Below are positions 8,377-17,605 of a DNA stretch of 42,334 nt, one piece after another (positions within the stretch are counted from its first letter, which is position 1; each line of letters opens with the position of its first letter). The translations under genes were made by a program, and so were the position numbers. The DNA is from a virus: IMG/VR virus record IMGVR_UViG_3300047478_000083, positions 1 to 42,334 of that record. The stretch is one strand, 5' to 3'. The notes below the pieces were generated by a model. That model saw nothing but the letters and a program-made list of their open reading frames with translations, was not told the origin of the DNA and ran no database searches.

Positions 8377-8541
8377 ATGAACAAAGTAATAGAAATTATT
8401 ATGCAACCGTCCACATGGCGTGGGGTTATTTGGATGTTAACTGCGGTCGGTATAAACCTAGAGCCTGAACAGTCTCAAGCAATCATCACTGCGGGTATGG
8501 GTTTGGCGGGTATTATTGGCGCATTTACCTCAGGTAAATAA
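8377..8541 (+). CDS. Holin-like membrane protein, 54 aa
   Basis: Small gene with ATG at 8377 and TAA at 8539-8541, preceded by GAGGG eight bases upstream. The product has a hydrophobic segment at about 16-26 (GVIWMLTAVGI), a short acidic turn (EPEQSQ) and a second segment at about 36-51 (IITAGMGLAGIIGAF), ending in Lys. Two short membrane helices next to an endolysin gene fit a small holin or other lysis membrane protein. It sits 32 bases before the M15 peptidase gene. Sequence motifs alone do not prove pore formation. Confidence 0.65.
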   Translation: MNKVIEIIMQPSTWRGVIWMLTAVGINLEPEQSQAIITAGMGLAGIIGAFTSGK

Positions 8542-8573
8542 AGCTCCTCCTAAACCAACACTGGTAAAACGTA

Positions 8574-9029
8574 ATGTCAACAAAATTGAGTGAACACTTC
8601 ACCCTCGCAGAGTTAACAGTATCTGATACTGCTAGACAAAAGGGATTAAACAACACACCAAAAGGTGAAGCGCTAGAAAACCTAACACGCCTAGCGGAAT
8701 TCTTAGAAGATGTTCGTGCGCTGTTTGGTAAGCCAATAATGATTAACTCTGCTTATCGGGGTCCTGAAGTTAATGCAGCTGTGGGTGGCGCTAAGAAATC
8801 TGACCATATGGACGGTAGAGCTGCTGACATTCGCGTTAAAGATGTACCTGTCGATGAGGTCGTGCAAGCTATTATCGGTTCAGACCTGCCATATGATAAA
8901 GTGATTAAAGAATTTGCTGACTCAAAAACCGGTGGTTGGACACATTTGTCCATTGCAGAAAAGGGTGCTGTCCCGCGTAAAATGAAACTGACAATCGACA
9001 GCAAAGGTCAACGTCCTTACGAGGGATAA
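8574..9029 (+). CDS. M15-family peptidase endolysin
   Basis: 151 residues with the Peptidase_M15_3 layout: an N-terminal SEHFTLAELTVSDTAR segment, INSAYRGPEVNAAVGGA, the zinc motif SDHMDGRAAD (H78 and D85) and a late GGWTHLS supplying H124. These are the three expected zinc ligands for a D,D- or L,D-peptidase that cuts peptidoglycan cross-links or stem peptides. There is no signal peptide, so it would need the holin-like protein just upstream to reach the wall. Typical length for single-domain phage M15 lysins. The lysis genes sit between fibre and tail genes rather than at the end of the operon. Confidence 0.85.
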   Translation: MSTKLSEHFTLAELTVSDTARQKGLNNTPKGEALENLTRLAEFLEDVRALFGKPIMINSAYRGPEVNAAVGGAKKSDHMDGRAADIRVKDVPVDEVVQAIIGSDLPYDKVIKEFADSKTGGWTHLSIAEKGAVPRKMKLTIDSKGQRPYEG

Positions 9030-9032
9030 ACC

Positions 9033-11138
9033 GTGATAAAAAAGTTAGTCCAACGACCCGGTGTTAATAGAGAAAACACCCGCTTCTATACAGAATCAGG
9101 CTACTACGACTGCGATAAGATTCGCTTTCGTCAAGGTACACCGCAGACTATCGGTGGTTGGGAACAAATCTCACCTTATCGTTATTTAGGTGTATGTCGC
9201 TCGTTGTGGAACTGGGAGACTTTATCTTTCATCAATTTCACCGGTGTCGGTACTAACTTAAAGTTCTATATCATGCAGGGGGGTGGTTACTACGACATCA
9301 CACCTATTCGTTCACAACAAGCGCTATCTAATCCGTTTACTGCAGCTAATGGTTCAACTACGATAGCTGTTCGTGCTGTAGCACACGGTGCTATTGATGG
9401 GGATTTTGTGACTTTTAACGGGGCAACAGGTCTGGGCGGTAACATCTCAGCGGCTGTGCTTAACGGTATAGGTTTCCAAATTACCTACGTTGATGCTGAT
9501 AACTACACAATCACAGTAAGTACACCTGCTAGTCCTGCAGATACGGGGCACGGTGGCACAGCGGTCAATGCTGTTTACGAAATCCATGTAGGCGCCGAAA
9601 CCGTTGTAGGTATGTCAGGTTGGGGCGCTGGCGCTTGGGGTTCAGGCACTTGGGGTTACAGCTTAACCTCTAATAATCCTATGCGGTTGTGGTCACAAGG
9701 CAACTTTGGTGAAGACTTAGTTTTCGGTCCTCGTGGTGGGGCGATGTATTACTACAATGCGAGCCAAGGCATTAACCCGATTTCTGCAACGATTTCTATC
9801 GCGTCACCTGCTGTCGTTAGTGCTATTAATACGCTGGTTGACTATGATCCTGTGTGCTTTACAACGACTGGTGCTTTACCTACAGGACTTACTGCAGGTG
9901 TGACTTACTATGCACGTAACGTAACAGGTACTCAATTTAACGTATCAGCTACACCAACAGGTGCTTTGATTACTACAACAGGAACCCAGTCAGGTAGCCA
10001 AGCGCTATCTATTAGAGGTGTAGCATTAACTTCACTTTACGGAGCTTCAGATGTACCGGTTGTTCAGAATTACCTCATGGTCTCCGACATTTATCGGTTT
10101 GTGTTTGCTTTTGGTTGCAACGATTATGGTAGCACTGACCAAAACCCATTGTTGATTAGGTGGTCAGACCAAGAAGATGTGACAAACTGGACGCCTTCTG
10201 CGACCAATCAAGCAGGTAGTTTACTGTTATCTCGTGGCTCTAAGATTGTTACGGCTACTCAAACTCGCCAAGAGATTCTCGTATTTACTGATACAAGTGT
10301 GTATGCCCTGCAGTATTTAGGTCCTCCATATGTTTGGGGTTCTCAGATCATGGGTGCCAATACCTCAATTATTAGTCAAAACTGCGTGTCTCAAGCAGCG
10401 GATGTTGTGTATTGGATGGGATATGACAAATTCTATAAATATGACGGCAGAACGCAAACCTTACGTTGTGACATTAAAGAGTACATCTTTAGTGATATTA
10501 ATCTTGGGCAGTCTGACCAAATCTTCAGCGGTACAGTAGAAAGGTTTAATGAGATATGGTGGTTTTATCCTTCAGCGGGCAGCACTGTGGTCGACAAGTA
10601 TGCGGTTTATAACTACCTAGAAGACATCTGGTATTACGGGACTATGGGTAGAACTGCATGGATAGACACGGGGGTTTTAACTGACCCGTTAGCAGCAACA
10701 TATACCAACAACCTAGTGTATCAAGAGTACGGCTTAGACGATAACGAGACGGGTACTGCGGCACCAATACATGCCTATATCACTACCTCTGAATTTGAGT
10801 TGATGCAAGAAGGACATCAGTTTGGTTTTGTTCGCCGTATTATTCCTGACTTAACCTTTAGAGGGTCTACTGCTGAAAGCCCATCAGCAACATTGACTGT
10901 TATCCCGCTTAATAACTCAGGCTCTGGGTATACGGATCCACCTTCGGTTGGCGGTGTTGATAACGGGTTAGTTACGCGGTCGGCTGTACTACCTATTGAA
11001 GCCTATACGGAGTATCTGTATATCAGGGTGCGTGGGCGTCAGTTTGCCTTTAAGATGGAGTCTAACCAGTTAGGTGTAGCTTGGCAGATGGGGGCAATGC
11101 GTTGGGAAGTTCAGGCTGATGGCCGGAGAAGTACATAA
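9033..11138 (+). CDS. Large tail / DNA-stabilisation structural protein
   Basis: 701 residues from a GTG start with GAGGGA just upstream. The N-terminus (VQRPGVNRENTRFYTESGYYDCDKIRFRQGTPQTIGGWE) and later motifs (GWGAGAWGSGTWGY, RLWSQGNFGEDLVFGPRGG, NLVYQEYG) are those of a widespread podovirus tail protein resembling P22 gp10-like packaged-DNA stabilisation proteins, which extend the tail tube below the portal. Two beta-rich insertions (about 100-185 and 250-325) break the conserved blades. The C-terminus (YLYIRVRGRQFAFKMESNQ, VAWQMGAMRWEVQADGRR) is well conserved in the group. Its stop overlaps the next start (TAATGG). Confidence 0.7.
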   Translation: MIKKLVQRPGVNRENTRFYTESGYYDCDKIRFRQGTPQTIGGWEQISPYRYLGVCRSLWNWETLSFINFTGVGTNLKFYIMQGGGYYDITPIRSQQALSNPFTAANGSTTIAVRAVAHGAIDGDFVTFNGATGLGGNISAAVLNGIGFQITYVDADNYTITVSTPASPADTGHGGTAVNAVYEIHVGAETVVGMSGWGAGAWGSGTWGYSLTSNNPMRLWSQGNFGEDLVFGPRGGAMYYYNASQGINPISATISIASPAVVSAINTLVDYDPVCFTTTGALPTGLTAGVTYYARNVTGTQFNVSATPTGALITTTGTQSGSQALSIRGVALTSLYGASDVPVVQNYLMVSDIYRFVFAFGCNDYGSTDQNPLLIRWSDQEDVTNWTPSATNQAGSLLLSRGSKIVTATQTRQEILVFTDTSVYALQYLGPPYVWGSQIMGANTSIISQNCVSQAADVVYWMGYDKFYKYDGRTQTLRCDIKEYIFSDINLGQSDQIFSGTVERFNEIWWFYPSAGSTVVDKYAVYNYLEDIWYYGTMGRTAWIDTGVLTDPLAATYTNNLVYQEYGLDDNETGTAAPIHAYITTSEFELMQEGHQFGFVRRIIPDLTFRGSTAESPSATLTVIPLNNSGSGYTDPPSVGGVDNGLVTRSAVLPIEAYTEYLYIRVRGRQFAFKMESNQLGVAWQMGAMRWEVQADGRRST

Positions 11139-12001
11139 TGGCTACCACCACTAATATCATCAGAAACCCGGCGGTACCTAACTTACCTTTAGCACCGGTT
11201 GGGTATGAGCGTCAGTATCAAGATCAGTTGAACAATGCTTTGCGGTTGTACTTTAACCAGCTAAACAACTTGAACTCTGTGCTTATTGGATCTACGGGTG
11301 GCGCATTTTTGCAGTTCCCTAACGGAGCTTGGCATCAGGACGGCTATACTACGTTGGCAGTTAGTTTAACAAACACGTCAACTACCCCCATTCAAGTCGC
11401 TTCTACTGCAGGGTTTTTATCTGCAGGTGCACTTATTATTGATTCTGAGTTAATTAAGTATACGGGAAAAACGGCCACCACATTTACAGGTATTACCCGT
11501 GGCGCTTATGGATCATCACAGGCTTCACATACGGCAGGGGTTTATGTCGCTGAGGCGCAACCTGTACCTTCATCAACGACAGAACTTGTCGTGAGTTTAA
11601 CTGCCACAGATACGGCAAATGGTATAGACCTTGACCCTACAGATATTACAAAAGTAGTTGCCGCTGTTGCAGGGTATTACAACATTCAATTTAGTGCGCA
11701 GTTGCTAACCTTTGACTCTTCTATAGATAATGTAACTTTGTGGTTTAGGCAGAATGGTGTTGATGTACCTTATAGTGCAGGTATTGTTTCTATCCCAGCC
11801 ATTCATGGTGGCAAACCCGGCGCTGCAATTGTATCTTGGAACCTAGTCATGGCGTTAAATGCGGGGGACTACTTCCAATTGGTAATGGCTTCAGAATCAG
11901 GTAATACGGTAGCAGCTACCTATCCTCCCGGAACAGCGCCTGTGCATCCGGCATCACCATCAATAATCCTAACGGCTACATTCGTCTCGGCACTCTATTA
12001 G
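11138..12001 (+). CDS. Structural protein, tail-associated, 287 aa
   Basis: Starts in a TAATG overlap with the tail protein, so the two are probably made together. The N-terminus is PNLPLAPVGYERQYQDQLNNALRLYFNQLNN, helical and reminiscent of an attachment coil. A middle beta module reads ASTAGFLSAGALIIDSELIKYTGKTATTFTGITRG, a phage structural motif seen in many virion proteins. The C-terminal third (NGIDLDPTDITKVVAAVAGYYNIQFSAQL to the end) looks like a C1q/TNF-type jelly-roll common in fibre heads. It is probably a virion appendage protein; exact role unknown. Confidence 0.55.
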   Translation: MATTTNIIRNPAVPNLPLAPVGYERQYQDQLNNALRLYFNQLNNLNSVLIGSTGGAFLQFPNGAWHQDGYTTLAVSLTNTSTTPIQVASTAGFLSAGALIIDSELIKYTGKTATTFTGITRGAYGSSQASHTAGVYVAEAQPVPSSTTELVVSLTATDTANGIDLDPTDITKVVAAVAGYYNIQFSAQLLTFDSSIDNVTLWFRQNGVDVPYSAGIVSIPAIHGGKPGAAIVSWNLVMALNAGDYFQLVMASESGNTVAATYPPGTAPVHPASPSIILTATFVSALY

Positions 12002-12016
12002 TGATATTATTGGGTT

Positions 12017-12436
12017 ATGAATAATTTAGCTGAACAAGGTAATACCCCTGCAATCTTGGCAATTGAAGCCATGATGAATGCTTTGCCACAAGAACATACT
12101 GATGCTGAGCATTATAAGATTAATGGGGTCTATGTCAGATCGCTGTTTATCCCTAAAGGGTATTTATTGACAGGTAAGATTCACAACCACGAAAGCATTG
12201 GTATTTTAGCTCAAGGTACACTACGAATCACCAACGGTGACACTGCGATGGTCGTATCAGCGCCTTATGTTTGTGTGGATAAACCGGGAATTAAACGTTT
12301 GGGGTATGCTGAAACAGACTGCACATTTATCACTGTGCATCGTACTGATGCTGTAGAAATTGACGAAATCGAGGACGAGTTAGTCTCCGATACTTTTGAA
12401 GAATTTGAACAAAAAAGATTAGGGAGACCCGTATGA
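12017..12436 (+). CDS. Cupin-like small phage protein
   Basis: 139 residues with a central double-stranded beta-helix feel: FIPKGYLLTGKIHNHESIGILAQGTLRITNGD followed by VVSAPYVCVDKPGIKRLGYAETDCTFITVH. The KIHNHE...G...G pattern (two histidines and a Glu) matches the first cupin motif, and the late H in TVH matches the second. It could bind a metal or small ligand. A cupin-like protein in this place recurs in podovirus late operons, with no established role. A GGGAG site for the next gene lies at its end. Confidence 0.55.
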   Translation: MNNLAEQGNTPAILAIEAMMNALPQEHTDAEHYKINGVYVRSLFIPKGYLLTGKIHNHESIGILAQGTLRITNGDTAMVVSAPYVCVDKPGIKRLGYAETDCTFITVHRTDAVEIDEIEDELVSDTFEEFEQKRLGRPV

Positions 12437-14001
12437 GTTTTATCGCATCAATGGTTAGTGCCGCTGTAGGCGGCGGGTTATTGGGTGGCGCTTTAGGTGT
12501 TGCTGCTACAGGCGCTGCTGGTGCAGGTCTTGGTGCTGGTATTGGCGCTGCTACAGGTGGTGATGCAGGTGAAGGGGCCCTGATGGGAGGTATTGGCGGG
12601 GTGTTGGCTGGTGGCGCAGGTCTTGCTTTTGCCCCCGCAGCAGCTACTGAAGGAGCCGTTGGTGCTATGGGCGCAGGAGCGGCTGCAGATACTGCAGCAG
12701 CAATAACCCCCCAATTAGCTTCAGTACCTGCCACAGTGGCTCCCGGTGCGGCCGCTGTAACTCCCGCTTTTACATCAGGGATAGGGGCTGTTGCGCCTAG
12801 CGCATCCAGTAGTGTTTTGGGGACGGCTGGTGCTAATGCAGTTAACGCTGCAGTGCCTACTGTGGGTACGATTGCCCCCGCAGGAATAGGTGCTATACCA
12901 GCAACGCCGTTCTTAGATACCTTAGCCGGTAAAGCGGTTACAGGTGCGGGTATAGGCGCATTAACTGGTGGTGTAACTAACCCTAACGACCCATTAAAAG
13001 GCGCTGCAATTGGTGCAGGTACAGGAGCTTTAGGTGGTTATGGTGCAGGTGCTTTAGCACAAGGTGCAGGTAGTAGCGTTCTACCGGCTGCTGTTGGTGA
13101 ATTTGCTGCTGCTCACCCAATAATTACTTCAGGGCTAATTAGTGTTCCAACGTCAATGGCATTAGATTCCATGACTGCACCAGATGCAACACCGCTACCA
13201 ACACAGGAACAACGAAAATCTCAGTTCACTTATAACGGACCTAAATACAACTACTCACCTGCAAATTACACACCTAACGTACCTGAATGGAACGTATACA
13301 AACCAACCTATTATGCAGCTGGTGGTATCACAGACTTAGACACTTATGCTTCGCAAGCGCAAAACATAGCAACAGGTGGCATCACACAGATACCTAACCC
13401 AGCAGAAGTAGCTGACCCAGAAGGCTACGGTCAAGAGTCTGTGCAAATGATGGCAGGTGGTGGCATCAGTAAGATAGCCGATAATTTAGTATCTATGTCC
13501 CCTATTGCATCTGCCTTTGGTTGGGACTCTGCTAGTGAAATACCTTTGATCGGGGGTTTGTTCAATAAACCTGATGCATTACCCGAAACTGCTACGCTGA
13601 CACCAGAAGAGAAACAAAAACTAATGGCTATGATGGCTGCGCAACAAGGGCAGCAAGCAGGGATAACTGCACAACAACCTCAACAAATGGCTCAAGGTGG
13701 TATTGCTGATCTTGGGGGTTATGCTACCGGTGGCAGACCTAACTTGCTTAACGGTGCTGGTGACGGCGTTTCCGATGATATTCCAGCTTCTATTGCGGGT
13801 AAACAACCTGCACGACTCGCAGCTGGTGAATATGTAATAAGTTCTCGTATTGTGTCTGAATTAGGTAACGGCTCTACTGATGCTGGTGCTCAAAGGTTAG
13901 ATGAGATGGTTAAGCGGATTCAAGCAGGGAGAAGTAAAACTATGGGTAAAGGTAAAGAATACGCAAAAGACACCAAACCATACAAACACTTGCCAGCATG
14001 A
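12433..14001 (+). CDS. Glycine/alanine-rich internal virion (ejection) protein
   Basis: 522 residues with a preceding GGGAG site. The first 240 are almost entirely Gly, Ala, Val and Thr, with repeated small-residue hydrophobic blocks such as GGGLLGGALGVAATGAAGAG, as in proteins that insert in the host envelope during DNA ejection. From about 260 the chain is hydrophilic with PTQEQRKSQFTYNGP and Tyr-rich repeats. The short motif A-x-GGI-x-DL or its variants appears at about 294, 315, 341 and 420 (AAGGITDL, ATGGITQI, AGGGISKI, AQGGIADL) and recurs in the two downstream virion proteins. It overlaps the next gene by four bases. Role in ejection is inferred. Confidence 0.6.
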   Translation: MSFIASMVSAAVGGGLLGGALGVAATGAAGAGLGAGIGAATGGDAGEGALMGGIGGVLAGGAGLAFAPAAATEGAVGAMGAGAAADTAAAITPQLASVPATVAPGAAAVTPAFTSGIGAVAPSASSSVLGTAGANAVNAAVPTVGTIAPAGIGAIPATPFLDTLAGKAVTGAGIGALTGGVTNPNDPLKGAAIGAGTGALGGYGAGALAQGAGSSVLPAAVGEFAAAHPIITSGLISVPTSMALDSMTAPDATPLPTQEQRKSQFTYNGPKYNYSPANYTPNVPEWNVYKPTYYAAGGITDLDTYASQAQNIATGGITQIPNPAEVADPEGYGQESVQMMAGGGISKIADNLVSMSPIASAFGWDSASEIPLIGGLFNKPDALPETATLTPEEKQKLMAMMAAQQGQQAGITAQQPQQMAQGGIADLGGYATGGRPNLLNGAGDGVSDDIPASIAGKQPARLAAGEYVISSRIVSELGNGSTDAGAQRLDEMVKRIQAGRSKTMGKGKEYAKDTKPYKHLPA

Positions 14002-14417
14002 TTAATGTACAACCTGTACCGTTAGAGTTCACAAACCAGACATGGCCTTTGGTGGAGCGCTATATTGCTGCTGCATTAGAAGAAGGTGATCTTGGGGAAC
14101 CGATGTATAATCTTAGCCATGTTAGGGGTTATGTAACTTCCGGTGCTTGGTTGCTTTTGGTGGCAGTTGATGAAAACAATGATATTCACGGTGCAGCTAC
14201 TGTATCTTTCACTAATCATCCTCTACATCGCGTGGCCTTTATTACTGCTATAGGTGGTAAGTTAATCTCTAATAAAGATACGTTTGCTCAATTGCAAAGT
14301 ATAGCCAGACAAAATGGCGCTTCTATATTACAAGGCTTTGGTAGACCTTCTATAGTTAGGCTATGGAAGCGTTACAATTTTGAATCTCGGAATACTCTTG
14401 TTGAGGTCCTTTTATGA
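13998..14417 (+). CDS. GNAT-like internal virion protein (T7 gp13-like size)
   Basis: 139 residues in ATGA overlaps at both ends. Sequence features are a GNAT-like fold: EFTNQTWPLVERYIAAALEE, then a beta strand WLLLVAVDENNDIHGAATVSF, VAFITAIGGKLISNKDTFAQLQSIARQNGAS and the C-terminal RLWKRYNFESRN, as in the 'YGF' end of acetyltransferases. T7 gp13 is an internal protein of nearly identical length at the start of its internal-protein cluster, which this position matches. No clear acetyl-CoA P-loop is visible, so it may be structural only. Confidence 0.55.
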   Translation: MINVQPVPLEFTNQTWPLVERYIAAALEEGDLGEPMYNLSHVRGYVTSGAWLLLVAVDENNDIHGAATVSFTNHPLHRVAFITAIGGKLISNKDTFAQLQSIARQNGASILQGFGRPSIVRLWKRYNFESRNTLVEVLL

Positions 14418-15526
14418 AACTACTTAGTGTGTTTAGACTCTTTTGGTTTGAGAACGGTTTGCTCCGTTGCTCGTTATCGCCTACATTTTTCGGCGGTGGC
14501 GGTGGCGGGCCACAACAGTCAACATCGACTGTGACAAACTATTCTATTCCTGAATGGTTAAGACCTCAAACTGAGGCTATGTTGGGTGCTGCTACTCAGC
14601 AAATTTTTAACACTGATGGTTCGGAAATTACAGGCATTAAAGGTTACACACCTTATAGTACTAATCCATCGGATTACGTAGCGCCTTTCAGCCCAATGCA
14701 GCAACAGTCGTTTGCTAATGTCGCCAACTTACAAACCCCGGGTCAATACGGTACTGCTAGTAATATGGTTACCGGTGCAGGTTTAGGTGGTTTGATGGCG
14801 GGACAGCAATACGGTAATGCTGTGACTAACCCGAGTGTAGTACAGAGCTATATGTCACCGTACCAACAAGCAGTAACTGACGTAGCTAAAACAGGCGCAT
14901 TGAGAGACTACCAAATTGGTCAAACTCTCCGTCAAGCCCAATTCGCGAAAGCAGGAGCTTATGGTGGTGGACGCCAAGCGATTGAGAATGCTGAAGCGCA
15001 ACGTAATTTAAACACCCAGCTGCAAAACTTAGATGTTCAAGGTCAGCAAAGTGCGTATAACGCAGCGATGGCTAATATCGGTAAGCAAGCTGATTTAGGT
15101 ATGCAAGGTTATGGCATAGCTGGACAAGCAGGTTCTGCATTGTCTAATATCGGTACAGCGGGTCTTGCTGCACAACAGAATATTATTAACGCACAGAACC
15201 AGTACGGTCAGCAACAGACCCAACAACAGCAAGATATTATCAACAACGCGATCCAGAATTACGCGAACGCTCAACAGTACCCGATGCAACAATTGGGGAT
15301 GTACAACGCATTACTACGTGGCTACGCTACACCGACATCGGCAGCGACACAATACCAAGCTGCGCCAAGCGCTCTATCTCAGTACGGTGGTTTAGCGGCA
15401 ACAGGGTTAGGTGCATATATGGCTAAGGCAGCTAAGACTGGTGGCGTGATCGACGAACCTAAAAAGTATGCCGGTGGCGGTCTAGTAGATTTAGCAATTG
15501 CAAACGCGATGGGAGACGCAGAATGA
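14414..15526 (+). CDS. Internal virion protein, Gln/Ala-rich
   Basis: 370 residues, ATG in an ATGA overlap. A Gly-rich stretch near residue 25-40 is followed by an adhesin-like SIPEWLRPQTEAMLGAATQQIF. Then comes a long Gln/Ala/Asn-rich helical zone (about 150-310) containing YMSPYQQAVTDVAKTGALRDY, FAKAGAYGGGRQAIENAEAQRNL and QYGQQQTQQQQDIINNAIQN. The C-terminus repeats the GG-[IVL]-x-D motif twice (TGGVIDEPKKYAGGGLVDLAIA). Similar 'TDVA...QAGAFGGSRQAIxxAExxR' proteins are annotated as ejection/internal proteins in podoviruses. It probably forms part of the DNA-ejection conduit. Confidence 0.6.
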   Translation: MKLLSVFRLFWFENGLLRCSLSPTFFGGGGGGPQQSTSTVTNYSIPEWLRPQTEAMLGAATQQIFNTDGSEITGIKGYTPYSTNPSDYVAPFSPMQQQSFANVANLQTPGQYGTASNMVTGAGLGGLMAGQQYGNAVTNPSVVQSYMSPYQQAVTDVAKTGALRDYQIGQTLRQAQFAKAGAYGGGRQAIENAEAQRNLNTQLQNLDVQGQQSAYNAAMANIGKQADLGMQGYGIAGQAGSALSNIGTAGLAAQQNIINAQNQYGQQQTQQQQDIINNAIQNYANAQQYPMQQLGMYNALLRGYATPTSAATQYQAAPSALSQYGGLAATGLGAYMAKAAKTGGVIDEPKKYAGGGLVDLAIANAMGDAE

Positions 15527-17592
15527 ATCCAATGAGCATTATGGCTAGTGCTGAAAAGCTTAGCGTTCCAGAACTGCAACGTTCCATTCAGAGTGGTGTT
15601 ATCCCTGCATTTATCGGTGTTCCTTTGCTTCAAGAGAAGGTTAAGCGAGCAAAGCAAATGCAGATGGGTATGGCTGCCCAACAACCAAAAAGACCGTCAG
15701 TTGCAGAACAAGTAGGCCAAGAAGCAAGACAAGCTTCTGTCGAAGATATGATGCGCGAACGCGCTCGTACGATGCAAGATGAGATGGGTCAGACGGGCGG
15801 TATCTCAGATTTCCTACCTAAACCTGCTGAAGAAGCTTATGCGAAGGGTGGTCCGATTGCTTTTCGTGATGAAGGTTATGTTAACCCAGACTTTTTAGAT
15901 GCTGCGTCTGATATGGATTTTGATACATGGAGAAGACGTCAAGGTATACCGGGTGGGCAGTTGCCATTTTCAGAGGATCAATTACCGCAAAGCGGAGCTC
16001 GTGCAACCATGCCAAGCGCAGCACTATATGGAAGCGATTTAGGTATAGACGAAGCAACTGCGTTACGCGCATTAACGCCTGAACAGTTAAATTACTATTC
16101 AACTTTACCAAACGGTAAAGAAGCAGCTATTGGTGCTGGCCGTAAAATCATGCAGCAAGCTGTACCACAGAGATACCGTAATGTATTGCCTACAGAAGAT
16201 ATAACAACAGATAAAACAACAAACGTCCCGTACTATAAGTCAGAAGCCCCAGTTAAAACGCCTTATGCAAGTGACATGCCTGAGATGCAAGTGCTGACCA
16301 AAAAGATTTTGGATAGACAGGCTAAACCTATAGACGCTAAACCACAGAGATACCGTAATATTGCTACTGATGAAGTAACAGCAGTACCAAAAGCTTTAGA
16401 CGTAGTGGCTCCTCAGCCACAACAGGTAACCCCACAAGTTGCACCATTACAAAAGCAACCAGCAGTAATAGTGCCCACTGGGCAACCAGCGCCTGTCATC
16501 GGCAAAGCTGAGTTAGTAAAACCACAAATAGGTGGTGCTGACCAGCGCACAATGGCAGAGCGTATGCAGTTAAGACCGACTCAAGTGGATAGAACTGCGC
16601 CTTCAAGAACACCTCACGAACAAGCCCTCCAACCATCAGCACCAGCTGTAGGTGCAGGTGCACCACCAGCTCAACAGGCACAGCCTCAACAACAGCAAGA
16701 AGAGCGAGATCAGTCTTTATCTGATTACATGAAGCAGTACCGCGAAGCAGCTGGTGAAAATAAAGGTATCGGTGCATTACAAAACCGATTGAGTGAAAGA
16801 GAGGCGAGATTAGCTAAGGAAGAAGATCGTGCACCTTGGTTGGCGTTAATGCAAGCAGGTCTAGCTACGATGGCAGGTACTTCTCCTAACGCTATGGCTA
16901 ACATCGGGCAGGGTGGTGTGGCAGGTTTACAAGCCTACACCCGCTCAATGAACAAACTAGAAGATGCTAAAGATAAGAGCTTTGACATCCAAGCTAAACT
17001 CGAAGATGCGCAACGATCTGAGGAATTAGCTGGCGTTAAATACGGTATTGATAGCATTAAAACCGATAAAGCAGCTAAACGCGCTTCAGACTTACAAGCG
17101 CAAAAAGATAAAAACGATATGGATATTGCCAAACTTCGAGATGCTACTGATAGGGCACAGTTGGCTATTACCGCTAGAAACGCGAACAGACCGAATGAAG
17201 GCACATTCCAACAAGCACTGTTTGATGATCTAGTGGCACATGGGGCTTCTAAAGCTGATGCTGCTAAACAAGTATTGTCCGCAGGACGTCCATACGGTGC
17301 AGGCAATACCTTTAAAACAGGTGTTGAACTTCGTGCACTTGTGGATGATTCACAAAAACGATTAGATGACTACGTTAAAAACTTGGGTTTCAGAGCCAAA
17401 CAGCCAAACTTTTTGGCTGCAGACGAAACCTATAAGCAACTATTAGCCGCACGAAATGATGCTGCTGCCGCACATAAACAATACATAGCAGCAAACTCTA
17501 GTTACTTAGGTGGGCAAGGCACTGTAACTCCGCCACCTGCAGGTGGTGTATCATCTGGTGGAGATGGTTGGGGTCAAGTTCAAGTTAAATAA
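15523..17592 (+). CDS. Internal virion / ejection protein, 689 aa
   Basis: Starts in an ATGA overlap. The N-terminus (PMSIMASAEKLSVPELQRSIQSGVIPAFIGVPLLQEKV) resembles the start of phage internal proteins that follow the Gln-rich one. Residue 102 onward has the AKGGPIAFRDEGYV copy of the shared GG motif. The middle (about 280-390) is Pro/Gln-rich and disordered. The C-terminal 250 residues are a strongly charged helical region (SLSDYMKQYREAAGENKG, REARLAKEEDRAPWLALMQAGLATMAGTSPNAMANIGQG). No enzyme motif is visible. It is encoded just before the 1741-residue protein and probably co-assembles with it. Confidence 0.55.
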   Translation: MNPMSIMASAEKLSVPELQRSIQSGVIPAFIGVPLLQEKVKRAKQMQMGMAAQQPKRPSVAEQVGQEARQASVEDMMRERARTMQDEMGQTGGISDFLPKPAEEAYAKGGPIAFRDEGYVNPDFLDAASDMDFDTWRRRQGIPGGQLPFSEDQLPQSGARATMPSAALYGSDLGIDEATALRALTPEQLNYYSTLPNGKEAAIGAGRKIMQQAVPQRYRNVLPTEDITTDKTTNVPYYKSEAPVKTPYASDMPEMQVLTKKILDRQAKPIDAKPQRYRNIATDEVTAVPKALDVVAPQPQQVTPQVAPLQKQPAVIVPTGQPAPVIGKAELVKPQIGGADQRTMAERMQLRPTQVDRTAPSRTPHEQALQPSAPAVGAGAPPAQQAQPQQQQEERDQSLSDYMKQYREAAGENKGIGALQNRLSEREARLAKEEDRAPWLALMQAGLATMAGTSPNAMANIGQGGVAGLQAYTRSMNKLEDAKDKSFDIQAKLEDAQRSEELAGVKYGIDSIKTDKAAKRASDLQAQKDKNDMDIAKLRDATDRAQLAITARNANRPNEGTFQQALFDDLVAHGASKADAAKQVLSAGRPYGAGNTFKTGVELRALVDDSQKRLDDYVKNLGFRAKQPNFLAADETYKQLLAARNDAAAAHKQYIAANSSYLGGQGTVTPPPAGGVSSGGDGWGQVQVK

Positions 17593-17605
17593 ATAAAGGG
17601 TCTTT

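Noticed and set aside
12330-12734. Minus-strand Pro/Ala-rich frame
   Set aside because: Shadow of the Gly/Ala-rich ejection protein on the opposite strand; GC-rich codons there avoid stops in every frame.
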